A model generated the notes under the pieces. That model was given only the letters and a program-made list of their open reading frames with translations. It was not told where the DNA came from and made no database searches. Shown here piece after piece: positions 22,701 to 34,200 of a DNA stretch of 64,000 nt. A program made the position numbers and the translations under genes. Position 1 is the stretch's first letter. Every line of letters starts with the position of its first letter. Location: positions 14,265,001 through 14,329,000 of the forward strand of contig OX335660.1 in assembly GCA_946894095.1 (NCBI GenBank). The letters are read 5' to 3'. The stretch is from Incurvaria masculella (Eukaryota; Arthropoda; Insecta; Lepidoptera; Incurvariidae).

Positions 22701-24127
22701 TTCCCATTTTGAGCTGCGTAAACATTTGGTGGCTTTTTTTTAAAAAGAAAAGCATGTGCCGCCAGAATATTTCTGCACTTGCACTGCTACATTGCGTACG
22801 TAGTAAGTAAGTAACACAGGGGACCTAAAGTTTTACGTGGACTCCAAATCACAGCCTGTCTCCAAAACGAGTCCCGGGTAATTGAATGTTCGTGTACTTA
22901 GTTTCATCTTATTTAGATGATTGGTTTAAGTGTTATGGAGGAACATACATACATATGTACATATGTATCAAACGTGGAGTCTACAAACGCAGTATCTAAC
23001 AATACTAGTAACAGTATCTAGTAATACAAAATAAAGCAACTTACTCCATGGGAGTGCACATATTTATTATTAGTATAGTTTAGTGTAGATGATTGGGCTC
23101 TTGTGAACACAATGCAACTCTACGTGTGAGAAACCGCTAAAAAGGTGATCTAAGCTATTCATGAACCCCATCAAGAACACGTAATAAGTCAAGATATTTA
23201 ATCCGGACAACAATATACTTTATCAGTCTAGGAGCTGAACAGGTTAAAGGTCAACCCAACTCATCGAAGCTTAACAAGTGAAGGTCAGGTGCGAAATACG
23301 AGCAGCCGAGTGTTTCTCTCACCAATTAGAACTATTCCGTCGCAACACACGTGGGATAGGAATGGGTGCGTAGACAGAATTAAGCATTCGGTCTTCAGAA
23401 ACAGACGTAAATACATTGAATATGAATTTACATTCATTGAACATTATAAAAGGTCTTTGAATAATTGGGAAGAGCTATTTAAAACAAAATTTTCTAGAAT
23501 TGGAAGCAACTCAAAGGGTTGTAATTTCGGGGTAAAGTCGATTATATGACTAAAATATGTTTGCGGTAAATGTACTTTGAGTTCAATTCTCCACTCCTAA
23601 AACATCCTACGTGAACCAGTTATTCTAAGTAGATTATTTTAAAACAAATATTATCATTGTTATCAAATTTATCTTAAAATACATTGATATTTTTATCTCA
23701 TAGCTAACCAACTGGTGGCTCTCTGAGCTGCAAACCTCGCGAATCCGTCTTTTCGAACATTTGTCATTTTTGAAAAAAAAAAGTTTTTTTTTAAAGCTGG
23801 CTAGCCTAAAAAAAACTATATAATCATCGAACCCGCTCACAAATTTTCATGTCGAAAAATGCGACCTGTAGACGAGAAGAGCCGGATATACCAAAGCATT
23901 TTTGCCCAATCTGAAACGGAGACGACGCCCGAGCTTCACTATGCGCTCGGTCAATAACATTATCCCCTTAATTAACCAAAAAAAAAAGATTCCGATGACT
24001 TGAGAACCTCCTTTGAAGTAGGTTAAAAATTAAGAGTATAGTGGTTTGAGAGCAACTTTAACAAGAAAGTTTTAATAAGAATCCTACATGAAATTCTGGC
24101 GCAACACCTAGAAACCAAATAATGCTT
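22701..24127. other. AT-rich non-coding stretch
   Basis: No coding region, RNA gene or shared repeat identified. Confidence 0.5.
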
Positions 24128-24553
24128 GGTGGCCCATCCAGCTCATCTCCCCATACAAAAGGGGAAAGAAGATCACGCCCATATTTCTTTTCAGAGATCC
24201 AAAAATTTTGCTCAAAATAGCTTTATTTGATCGAACTAGATTTCTGATGACCAATGATAAAGTAAGAAAATCTTAAAAATATTAGTCATCAGAGATAGCT
24301 TATTTAATCAAGATTTAATTTGGTTTTTCTTAGATTTTTGACTACAGCGGTCGTGGTTTACTTTTAGCTATAAGTCGTTTTGAAATTAAAATTTTCGTAA
24401 ATCTTACCAAATCATACGCTATGCACATTGTCTTTTTTGTGGACATGTTGCATCTTCCTCATCACGGAGCCTGTCTTATTCTTTGAAATAGGGAAGGTCC
24501 CAGACCGCAACAGCACGGTTTTGTACAAGTCAGGCCCGCCGGGTTGGGCCACC
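24128..24553 (+). mobile_element. GGTGGCCC-ended MITE, copy 2, internally deleted
   Basis: Same termini and blocks as 19371-19911, but about 100 bp after the gatgaccaatg block is absent and gtgcccgcgaatgagtta near the right end is also missing. It is flanked by GCTT and TTAC instead of TTAA, so the target site has mutated or the copy moved by recombination. Confidence 0.85.
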
Positions 24554-24557
24554 TTAC

Positions 24558-24936
24558 GAGGGCGATATCATCTGATTGAATTCAGTTCTATAAGGGCGGA
24601 AGAGAAACCATATTTTATATTTTTTTTGGAATTTCAAAAAGATGAAAGATGCCTTTATGGTCTAGCTATATTTGATATCTATAACGGTAAATTTCGGAAG
24701 CTCATATTATGTGTTTAAACTTTTTGTAAAAAAATATATTAATATTTGTCTAATTTGAGAACATAAAGCACCCGATACTTACAGCTTTATCTTTAAATTA
24801 TAGCTAGACCAAAAACCTACATATTATTTTTTTGGATTAATGAAATTCGACGTGTTTATTTTTAAATATAATTAAATGTTATTTTACTTACGTCCTTATC
24901 AAACTGAACCGAAATGGTTTCTATCACGCCCTTAAC
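24558..24936. mobile_element. Foldback MITE
   Basis: The left part (gagggcgatatcatctgatt, attcagttctataagggcgg) pairs imperfectly with the right part (acttacgtccttatcaaact, tttctatcacgcccttaa), giving long imperfect inverted repeats; the interior is AT-rich. It abuts the GGTGGCCC MITE. Partial relatives are at 26548-26600 and about 5026-5090. No coding capacity. Confidence 0.55.
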
Positions 24937-25529
24937 TACAGGGGACCTCATCATTATCTATACGAAATTGTATCAATCCAAAATGTATTTTTAGCAATTT
25001 CATACGACCCGTAGTACTTATACAAATAATAACGATACAAAATGCGTCGGGTGTCAAACGACACTTCAAAAGAGTCATCGAAGCCAGGACGCTCAGTACA
25101 GCTTAGTACACCCCCGAGCCAAGACACAAGCGTGATAAATAAACAGGGCGACGTCAAACACTCTGCGTCCGCAATAAAATGTCGAGCACAACAGTCCGCC
25201 CACGCCCCACACACGCCATAAATAAGAAATTATTTACCCCACAAACCCCACTCCGTGGGAATTGTATTACTCCGAGTAGAAAGTGTCAATTTTATGAGAA
25301 ATAAATTCGAATCTCCGATATGTGTGGTCAATGTTTGCAAGTAAATGAGAAGTTATAACATAATTCACTCACTCACTCTTCTGTCCTCTTTCTTACATAG
25401 ATCAAAGTGGAACAGGCAGGGAATGCACCCATGCACTGCCGTCATTCCCAAAATAGGAACCAACCGATCCTCTAGATCCTTTGTGTAAAGTGTCGGTTAA
25501 CTATGGAATGGACTCCCTGTTCAAAGACG
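24937..25529. other. Non-coding stretch
   Basis: No recognised coding sequence; (cact)-rich tract near 25365-25380. Confidence 0.45.
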
Positions 25530-25636
25530 GTGCGAAGAAGCAACATGGTTTTCGCAGCCCCCTTGAAAGTTCGAGAGCCCACGTCGGATACCTCAGATGT
25601 CAGGGCCTGGCGTATGCTATATCCCGCGCTTAACAT
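25530..25636 (+). repeat. LINE-tail repeat 'X', copy 2
   Basis: aacatggttttcgcagcccc, cttgaaagttcgagagccca, gtcagggcctggcgtatgct and cccgcgcttaacataaaa match the block at 43436-43555. Its A-rich end runs directly into a GACG-type repeat. Confidence 0.7.
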
Positions 25637-25946
25637 AAAAAAACCGGCCAAGTGCGAGTCGGACTTGCACACGAAGGGTTCCGTACCATCGTACAAGATT
25701 TAACACAAAAAAAAACGGTTTTTTGTATGGGCCTCTTTAATTTTTATATTTTTTTTTGCCTATTTGTTGTTATAGCGGAAAAATAAATACACACTCTGTG
25801 AAAATTTCAGCTGCTTACCTTAATAGGTAAACCGTAATCGGTTCATAAGATACAGCTCTGTGACAGACGGACGGACGAACGGACGGACAGCGGAGGCTTA
25901 GTAATAGGGTTCCGATTTCTGCGGACTGTACGGAACTCTAAAAAAC
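25636..25946 (+). repeat. GACG-type repeat, copy 6
   Basis: Complete family structure with a short array (gacagacggacggacgaacg, 25862-25881, then ggacggacag). The 3' end diverges (gcggactgtacggaactct), breaking the usual ccctttgggtacggaaccct. Confidence 0.88.
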
Positions 25947-26299
25947 CCACATAAACATAGTTGACCATCAAACACACCAAACAATATTTTTCGTGTTTTT
26001 GAATTAATAACAACCCGTACATGGCGACCGCTAGACAGCCGAGTGAGACAGTTTTGGCCACAGTCGGTGCTCCCGTCAAGGTGACAGATTATCCTAATTC
26101 CCATTGAAACAGGCCGTACGGGGACAGAATTCACGAACGCGCCAGCGGGGCGAGCTCGGTCCATCACAAACGCATCATCCTCTCTAGTCCGAGACCGGGC
26201 TAGACCGCCTAGGTCAAGAGCACGTGCTTACTTGAATACGTTATTATGCACATTTTACACATAATTGCGACCACAATTTCAATCATCAGTGTAGGCGGA

Positions 26300-26355
26300 G
26301 GATGTCTACAAATTTTGTACGACTAGGTGCGGTCCTACAAAATTTGTAGACATCC
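26300..26355. repeat. 20-bp perfect inverted repeat
   Basis: ggatgtctacaaattttgta (26300-26319) and tacaaaatttgtagacatcc (26336-26355) are exact reverse complements around a 16-nt loop. No surrounding coding sequence. Confidence 0.85.
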
Positions 26356-27216
26356 ATCAAGTTTTAGTGATGTATTTTGGGCAAGAAATAAAAAACAGCT
26401 GTTAAATCTGCTTTTAGTTTTTTATCAAAATGGAGTTATTTTCGCTATTTCTTGTGTTGGTTATACACTAATAATATTTCCGTAGGTGGTAGCATTGAAA
26501 AGCATAATGTTATATATATTTAATAGCTATGAGAAAACAAATTGCTAAAGGGCGTTTTAAGAGCCTTCAGTTTTATAAGGGCGTAAGTAAAACAATATTC
26601 AATTATATTTCAAAATAACCACAAGTAATTTCTCTGAAAAAAAAAAGGAAATACGTAGATTGATGGCCTAGCTACATTTTAAATGCAAAACTGTAAGTCT
26701 CTGGTGATTTGTATGCTCAAATTATGCAAATATACATAAACTATCATAAAAAAAGTTTGAACATAAAACATAGCGTCAGATTTTGATTGTTAAATATTCA
26801 AATATAGCAAGACCATCAATAAACCATTTAAAATCCGGCCACCTGCTCCCGGGCTACTAGGGTTGCCTCCTCGTGCCTCCTCCCATCCGCCGGAGCAATA
26901 TATCTCGCGCCCTCACGTCTATTTCATTGGAATTTCTAAACTGCTCGGAACGTGAGCTCATGGGCTGGCAGTCTAACCGGCCGGCGCTGACAAGCTCCAC
27001 AGATGTGACGTCACTAGGGTGGTACATTAGACCAGTGAGTCAAAATAACTGTTTTACTTATTAATGTTTCTTAATGTGTGGAATATAAAAGAAAATCACC
27101 CCATTAATTTGTATTTCGAATGTTTATTTATCGATCACTGCTTCTGATTTTGTCAAGAAAATGAATTCGTATTTACATGTATGTGCAACTCATAATTTGA
27201 TCTGAGCCCGTAGTAA
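26356..27216. other. Non-coding stretch with a foldback-element piece
   Basis: 26548-26600 (agggcgttttaagagccttc, agttttataagggcgtaagt) resembles the end of the foldback at 24558-24936. GC-richer DNA at about 26830-27030 has no recognised domain. Confidence 0.45.
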
Positions 27217-27553
27217 CAGCTGTCACCTTAATTGGCGTTTACGGTAAACCGATCGACTGGCGTTTTCAAATGTATGGAGAAATTAAAGAGCGCGCGCAGT
27301 GGGCGTTAAGCGAACTAACATTTGCGAGTCCGAGTTTGATTTGGCAGCTTACTCAACGTTGACTCAACAACAACTCAATACGTCGAGGTTACCGTTTACG
27401 CCGACTCCGCGTTTTCATACAAATCGGAAGTCCGAGTTGGAATTTGACAGCTTGAAGAAGTAAAACCATAGAATATCTTGTACAAACTTGCATGGAGTTG
27501 GACGTCTTTACTGAACTTCGAAGTTCCGTAAACGCCAGTATAGGTGACAACTG
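27217..27553. mobile_element. 337-bp MITE
   Basis: The left end cagctgtcaccttaattggc and the reverse complement of the right end cagttgtcacctatactggc both continue into gtttacgg, giving ~28-bp imperfect terminal inverted repeats. No clear target duplication, no coding motif. Superfamily not assigned. Confidence 0.6.
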
Positions 27554-27869
27554 CGACTAGCATCTGTTTGACTGTAGTTTGACCATTGAGGCTGTCGACA
27601 TTCGGATTCCACGTAGCCAAACAATATAAATAAGGTCCAGGCGTGTCATTCATGTTTTGTGCCAGAACACTAGGAGTAGTACTAACCATCTAAATCTATT
27701 TCCACAAAAAAAAATCGCAGAATAACCATATATTTAACCAACCACCAATACGTAGTATCAATCAAATTTAAAATGAAACATAAACGTAGATAATTAAGGT
27801 ATGCCGCCGTATTTAAAAAAGGCTTTCAATTGTTAGCAACATATCCCGGAGTTATAACAGCCGTAAAGT
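27554..27869. other. AT-rich non-coding stretch
   Basis: Nothing recognised. Confidence 0.5.
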
Positions 27870-27933
27870 TTTATGGTTCGTATTATTCTACATTATTAGA
27901 CATATTATAATGTAGAATAATACGAACCATAAA
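27870..27933. repeat. 27-bp perfect inverted repeat
   Basis: 27870-27896 and 27907-27933 are exact reverse complements (core atggttcgtattattctaca / tgtagaataatacgaaccat) with a 10-nt loop. The geometry resembles a small-RNA precursor hairpin or a tiny foldback. Confidence 0.85.
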
Positions 27934-28960
27934 CATATTATTACACATACAACTGTGCGAGGATATAGCCGCGAAACATAATCAATAATATTTTTCATAT
28001 ATTCATATGATTTTTCTCATTTTATGAGTTAGAAAATGCTTATATATTTCAAGGTTCAAAGATTTTATCCAGCGATTATTTAGTGTACACTTTTTTATCA
28101 CTTCGTCAAATGGCATGCATATTACACGTAACATTTAAATAAACAATGTCGTTACAGCTGATACTAGTAATAAAATATATAAATTAGCATTTTCCTATAT
28201 GTATCATGCGCAGACAGAACGCTGAATTCGGATATATTATTTCACTTTCAGCCAGACCAATAAACACAGGGAAGTTCTTGCAACAAGTTGTCAGCGTCCA
28301 TTTTATCTTACGTTTGCAAACAGCTACAGATATGGCCTTAACGTAAGCATTCGTGTAGGATAAATTAACTGCAAATTGCCACAGAAGTATTGAACACAAC
28401 GACCGCACACTGTCCACTTTAACCTTTGCAGCGTTAACTCACTCGCAGAAGACATCACGCAAAGTGGGTCGGCAGTAACGACAGAATTAACGCTATAAAC
28501 TTTATCAGCTCTCCAGTCGTTTCCTAGAAGGCAGCCGGGCATAAAACGATTTTCACTCGCGTCCGATTTCGACGAACGACATACAGAACTAATATATATA
28601 AGCTGAAGGCTTGGTTGTGCGATGCGCCTTTGTTCAGACTAGAATGTGTGGTACATGAGAAGCTAAAATTAAATATATCAAACAGACTTATTTAAAAGTT
28701 ATGTTAAAGGTATATATATATTAACGTGGTAAGATTAGCACTAAACACATCAAATCTTTACGAACGCATTTTTTAATTAGTTTAATCAATATAAGCCTTG
28801 ATACTAACTTGGCAGACAGGCCTTGAAAAATATTGATGTACATCACAGTTTTTGTAATCGAGTAATATTCAAGTAAGGTCGCGTACTTGTATACTAGGTC
28901 ATTTTAAAGATACCTGCAGCAGTGAATTCCTTACCAGTTCAAACATTATGAAGTACCATA
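27934..28960. other. AT-rich non-coding stretch
   Basis: No coding region or shared repeat identified. Confidence 0.5.
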
Positions 28961-29278
28961 AAAAAACCGGCCAAGTGCGAGTCGGACTCGCACACGAAGG
29001 GTTCCGTACCATCGTAAAAAAAAAACAAAAAAACACGTTTTTTGTATGGGGCTCCCCTTTAATTTTAATTATTTTTTAATCCTATTAAATCCTATTTGTT
29101 GTTGTAGCGGCAAAATAAATACACACTCTGTGAAAATTTCAGCTGTCTACCTGTTACGGTTACTGAGATACAGCCCTGTGACAGACGGACAGACGGACGG
29201 ACGGACGGACGGACGGACGGACAGCGGAGGCTTAGTAATAGGGTTCCGTTTTCACCCTTTGGGTACGGAACCCTAAAA
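28961..29278 (+). repeat. GACG-type repeat, copy 7 (first of a head-to-tail pair)
   Basis: Complete copy from aaaaaaccggccaagtgcga to ggtacggaaccctaaaaaa with a GACG array at about 29181-29223. Its 3' A-run is shared with the start of copy 8, so the two sit directly in tandem. Confidence 0.93.
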
Positions 29279-29597
29279 AAACCGGCCAAGTGCGAGTCGG
29301 ACTCGCACACGAAGGGTTCCGTACCATCGTAAAAAATAAAACAAAAAAATCGCATTTTTTGTATGGGAGCCCCCTTTAATTTTAATTATTTTTTATTCTT
29401 ACCTATTTGTTGTTATAGCGGCAAAATAAATACAAACTCTGTGAAAATTTCAGCTGTCTACCTGTTACGGTTACTGAGATACAGCCCTGTGACAGACGGA
29501 CAGACGGACGGACGGACGGACGGACTGACGGACGGACGGACAGCGGAGGCTTAGTAATAGGGTTCCGTTTTCACCCTTTGGGTACGGAACCCTAAAA
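29275..29597 (+). repeat. GACG-type repeat, copy 8 (second of the pair)
   Basis: Complete copy with array at about 29492-29542 interrupted by one gact unit. It differs from copy 7 at several positions in the middle block (for example tacaaactctgtg versus tacacactctgtg), so this is either an older duplication or two independent insertions at the same A-run. Confidence 0.93.
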
Positions 29598-30315
29598 ACA
29601 ATGTCCAAATCTTTCCTGTTTCGGAGAAAAAAAAAATTAGATTTCACCAAAAATATCCAGAGTTTGAGAAACAGTGTGCAAAGTTCTCCGTCAGATCACG
29701 TGACGCATAGGGCTGGGTAAACAAAAAATGCTGCGCTGCACAAAAAATCCTTTCGTAAATGTTCCCAAACTGTGTTTTTTTTTTTATTAACAGAAATTTA
29801 TCTTTTATGAACTTTTTTTCATCTTAAATATTTGAAATAAAGGAAGTTGATTAGTTTTCGCTTTAGTTACACCACCTAAAATGATTATGTTCGGGAGTAT
29901 GCAGCCATCGTCATTTTGGATATCATATATCACGTCAACATAGAGATAAATAAATAATAGATACAACTTTATCATTTCGGAAGCATGTGCGACCGATCGT
30001 CGCTAAGCACAATCCGAACGAAAAGTTCGCCTACACTGTAAACTCGGGCTAAGTTGAATCGTTTTCCATTTTATAGACAGACGTAAAACTCACATAAATC
30101 GGATGCAATCTCTCCGTTAGGACGCCGGATAATCGATACCTGTAATCGTGTCCGTAATGCACTTGAATAACATTTGGTTTAAATAATTTCAGGTTTTTTT
30201 TTCATACAATTAAATATTTATAGTGCTGTTACTCAAGGTGTGGGTTCGAAAAGAATTCTCGGAATGCACACAATATTGTGGGTCTTAGTAATAGCAAAAA
30301 CTAAAGTTTAAATAA
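29598..30315. other. AT-rich non-coding stretch
   Basis: No coding sequence or shared repeat recognised. Confidence 0.5.
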
Positions 30316-30503
30316 GGGGTCACCTTCGGAAAGTCCAAAAAGCATAAGGTCCAAAACCCAGAACGTCCAAAAGTATGTTTTTTTCGTGTGTATTATAAAA
30401 TGCATATAATCTAACCTAACCTAACCTAACCTAACCTAATTAAAAATATCCGTATTCGCAAGTATTTTGGACGAAATGGGTTTTGGACCTTGTGTATGGT
30501 GCG
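30316..30503 (+). mobile_element. CCTAA-array MITE (hAT-like), copy 1, left portion, split by the BEL element
   Basis: Starts ggggtcaccttcggaaagtc, then agcataaggtccaaaaccca; the central array has five consecutive ctaac/cctaa units at 30412-30440; the right part has gggttttggaccttgtg but loses part of the terminal repeat before the BEL insertion at tatggtgcg. After the BEL element the sequence resumes as gtgcg (target duplicate) then taaataat, which resembles the ttaaataa that precedes the MITE at 30308-30315. The MITE was therefore here before the BEL. Confidence 0.82.
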
Positions 30504-31040
30504 TGTTTAGAGCTCTACGAGAGTAAGTGGACTGTAGTGTATGCAATATGATTGAGGTTTGACTCACTAACCTTTTCGAATACACCTTCCACGACCTTTC
30601 ATCCCGCGCACTGGCTCAGGTTGGCGGCAGCGGCGGCGGCAGCGGTGCGGTGCAGTCTCTTCAAAGGCTGGTGGTCACTGAGGTCACTGTTCTCGATAAA
30701 CGTAGTCTATGCAAAGAAATGATCTTGGGTTTGGTGGATCTGCGACAGGACGGCCAGAAGTCGGTTCGCTCGCGCGCGAAAGTCAGTTCTCACTGCCGTT
30801 TGATTCGCGCCGGCCGCGGCACGGCGACGCGTTGGTCACGATGCATGGACCAATCATGGACGCCGAATTTCGGCGGCAACCAATACGCTGAGACTTCGGG
30901 CCGTTTCGAGCGTATTTGAAAGGGAAAAGTAAGTTCAAACCTCAACCGATTAATTGCAATTTGAATTTGAAACATTTGAACGTAAAGTACCTAATCGAAA
31001 TTGTGCAATCACGTTGGATTTGAACCTTCCGTACGGAACA
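30504..31040 (-). repeat. BEL/Pao 3' LTR (537 bp)
   Basis: Direct copy of 37236-37772; I saw no difference between the two on full read-through. On the plus strand it runs from tgtttagagctc to gtacggaaca, i.e. TG...CA ends. GTGCG at 30499-30503 is the left target duplication. On the element's own strand the sequence just before it (caaggcgggctgta) would be the polypurine-tract region, only moderately purine rich. Confidence 0.97.
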
Positions 31041-31250
31041 TACAGCCCGCCTTGAAACAACCTAGTTATTTCAAAGAAAACAAAGTAAATGAAAAGAAAA
31101 AGGTAAAGCTGAACTTGTAAATATAAATTGAAACGAAAGTTAACTTAATTCTAAAGTGGTTAAATAGTGAATATGAATATTCGAAAATAAATATAACGTA
31201 ATTTGAACTTAAAGTCTAAAGTGCTTGATAACCAATAGGCTATAAACGAT

Positions 31251-34200
31251 TTATTCAATCGGGAGTGGGCACACCTTCACAACGGGTCGTTTGATCAGAT
31301 TGTTGCCCATCCGCAAGCTAACAGCGCGAGTAACACCGTCTGTACCGGGATGTAGAGCATCTACTCGAGCGAGCTTCCACTGGAGAGGAGGGAGATTATC
31401 TTCGCGAACGAGAACTACGGAACCGTTGCGCACGGGTGTCAGCGCCTCGCGAGACGTCCACCACTTTCCGCGCTGTTGCAGCTGGTGAAGATACTCCTTG
31501 GACCAGCGTCTCCACAGATGCTGAGTAAACTGCTGCACCAGTCTCCAACGCGTAAGGCGTGAAGGCTTGGTATCGGTTAGGTCGGTATCCGCGAGGGTAG
31601 TGAGTGGAGAACCCACCAAGAAATGAGCTGGACTCAAAGCTAGCACCTCGGGCTCGCTACTGAGAACGCAAAGAGGTCGACTATTCAGAATGGCCTCGCA
31701 TTCGCAAATGAAAGTATGAAACTCATCGTAAGTTAAAACTTGCGTACCGACTACGCGACGTAAATGGTGTTTGAAACTTTTCACACCGGCTTCCCAAATT
31801 CCACCAAAGTGACTGGCGGAGGCGGGATTGAAATGCCATGAAATTCCCAAAGAAACTCCGTGCTCGGCTACGAAATTCTGATTTGATTTGTCGTTAAGAA
31901 ATGAGTATAGATCTTTCAAGTAAGTATCTGAACCGACAAAATTGGTGCCATTATCAGAGAAAATGTCACTCGGTACGCCGCGCCTAGATACAAAACGTCG
32001 CAAGGCAGCAATGAAAGATTCAGTCGAAAGGTCACTGACCAATTCTAAGTGTACGCACTTGGTCGCCATGCATACGAATATGGCCACGTACGATTTATAA
32101 ATTTTTGCGTTACGTATTTTGTTCGCGCGAGTGTGAAAGAAGCCGCAATAATCTACTCCAACTTTAGAAAAGACACGAGCAGGGCGGACCCTGTCGGCTG
32201 GAAGAGACGACATGATGGGCTGTGGCGCGTGTGGTTTCGCGCGGAACCATTTTACACAGAGGTGCACTCGGCGACGGATGACGTCACGCGCTGCAAGTAT
32301 CCAGAAACGTTGCAGCAGAATGTACTGCAGCGCTTGCGGACCTGCATGTAGGTATTGTACGTGCATACTATCAATTATAAGATGAGTTAGGTGGTGAGAT
32401 TTAGGTAATATTATTTGATGTTTTGTCTCATATGGAAGGAATGATTTGTCAATCCTGCCACCTACTCGCAATATGTTTTCAGAGTCCAAAAATGGATTGA
32501 GACGTCGCAATTTGTCTGAACACACTGTCTTGGTTTTTATTTTTATTAAATCATCCTGAAAGGCGTTTCCTTGCGCAATTTTTATGAGACATTTCAACGC
32601 ATACTTATTTTCCGAAACTGAAATGTATGGACGATTGCAATTGTCATCTAATTGTTTTCGACATTTACGATAAAATCTGAATATGTAAGAAACCACTCGC
32701 AGTAGTTTATCGAGACTTGAAAACTTTGCAATTAAATCGGTGTCCGGCGCTTCCGGGTTTAAAATAGAAAGAACCTGTTTTCGCTTCTCCTCTTCAGTTT
32801 GAAGTATGGTAGGTAATTTCGGCCACTCGTTTTCTGGCAATCGAAGCCAGGGAGGTCCTGAAAACCATAACTTGTGTTGAATGAATTCCGAAGGGTACAT
32901 ACCCCTAGAGGCCGAGTCAGAGGGATTATCAGCCGAGGGTACGTGGCGCCACCTGTTGGCTGGCACGCGAGAAAGGATTTCGGTAACTCGGTTTGCTACA
33001 AACACTTTGTACTCGTGCGCCGACGCCGATAGCCAAGAAAGGACGATTGTCGAATCCGTCCAAGCGTGAACTTCAGTTATGTCGACCATGTGTCTGTATG
33101 TGTTTACAACCAACTCGATAAGTTTCGCTAAAAGGAATGCCGCTGTAAGTTCGAGACGAGGAATAGATATTCTTTTTAACGGAGCAACTTTGGTTTTAGC
33201 AATTAGCAAATGAATGGTGATATTGCCATCACGATCACAATGACGTAAATACACGCATGCGCCCATGGACTTTTCAGAACTGTCAGAAAAGCCGTGAATT
33301 TGGACACTGTCTGTTGTAGGCAAAATATGTCTCGGAAAATGTATTTTCGATAGAAGAGGTAGTTCTGATTTTATACGATCCCAGATTTCTATGATTTCAC
33401 GAGGAGGAGCTTCGTCCCAGTCGGTTTTGGTCAACCACATACTTTGGATAAGCTGCTTGGCCAAGATAACCACCGGACCTAGAAATCCTAAAGGATCGTA
33501 TAATCGAAATATTTCAGACAAGATAGTTCGCTTTGTACTTTCACGCGGTTTGCAATTTATTTCGAAATTAAAACAATCTTGTTTCGGGTTCCACCTCAGC
33601 CCAAGTACTTTCACGCCAGCGGTGCTGTCGTCGAGATCGGAAAATACGATATGGTCGTGCTTCTGCTCTGCCAATGACTCCTCGGCGAGGACCGAGGAGA
33701 GGAGAGCGGGGTTGTTGCTACACCATTTCCGCAGCTCGAAGCAGCCAGATTTGCAAATATCAATGAGTTCTTGCTGCAGAGTCAAGGCTTCCGATTCACT
33801 GGCGGCTCCGGTGACCACATCGTCGACGAAAACATCGCTCAGTAATACTTGCGCGGCGCGCGGGAAACGATCCTTCTCGTCATGAGCGAGTTGCTTGATC
33901 GTTCGCAGTGCGAGGTAGGGTGAACTCCTCAAGCCGAACACGACAGCGCGGTGTCTGTATGTCAGTATTGGTGAGGTAGGAGAAGGTCGCCAGAGTATAA
34001 GCTGGAAGTTCCGATCTTGCTCCCGGACAAGAATTTGTCTGTACATTTGTTTAATGTCGGAAATTAGAACAATAGGATGAATGCGAAATTTTAACAGTAC
34101 ATGTACTATATCTTGATGCAAATTAGGTCCCGTTATGAGAATATCGTTTAGTGATTTTCCATTTGATGTTTTACATCCGCCGTCAAACACAACGCGGACT

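Noticed and set aside
30412..30440. True telomere or telomere-fusion site
   Set aside because: Only five CCTAA units, placed inside a MITE with terminal inverted repeats that recurs at two other loci.
30650..30919. 89-codon frame present identically at 30650-30919 and 37382-37651
   Set aside because: It lies wholly in the LTRs and is duplicated with them; no domain, and it is on the strand opposite to the element's transcription.
33391..33885. 164-codon plus-strand frame
   Set aside because: Antisense shadow of the BEL reverse transcriptase region; serine/arginine-rich without a domain.
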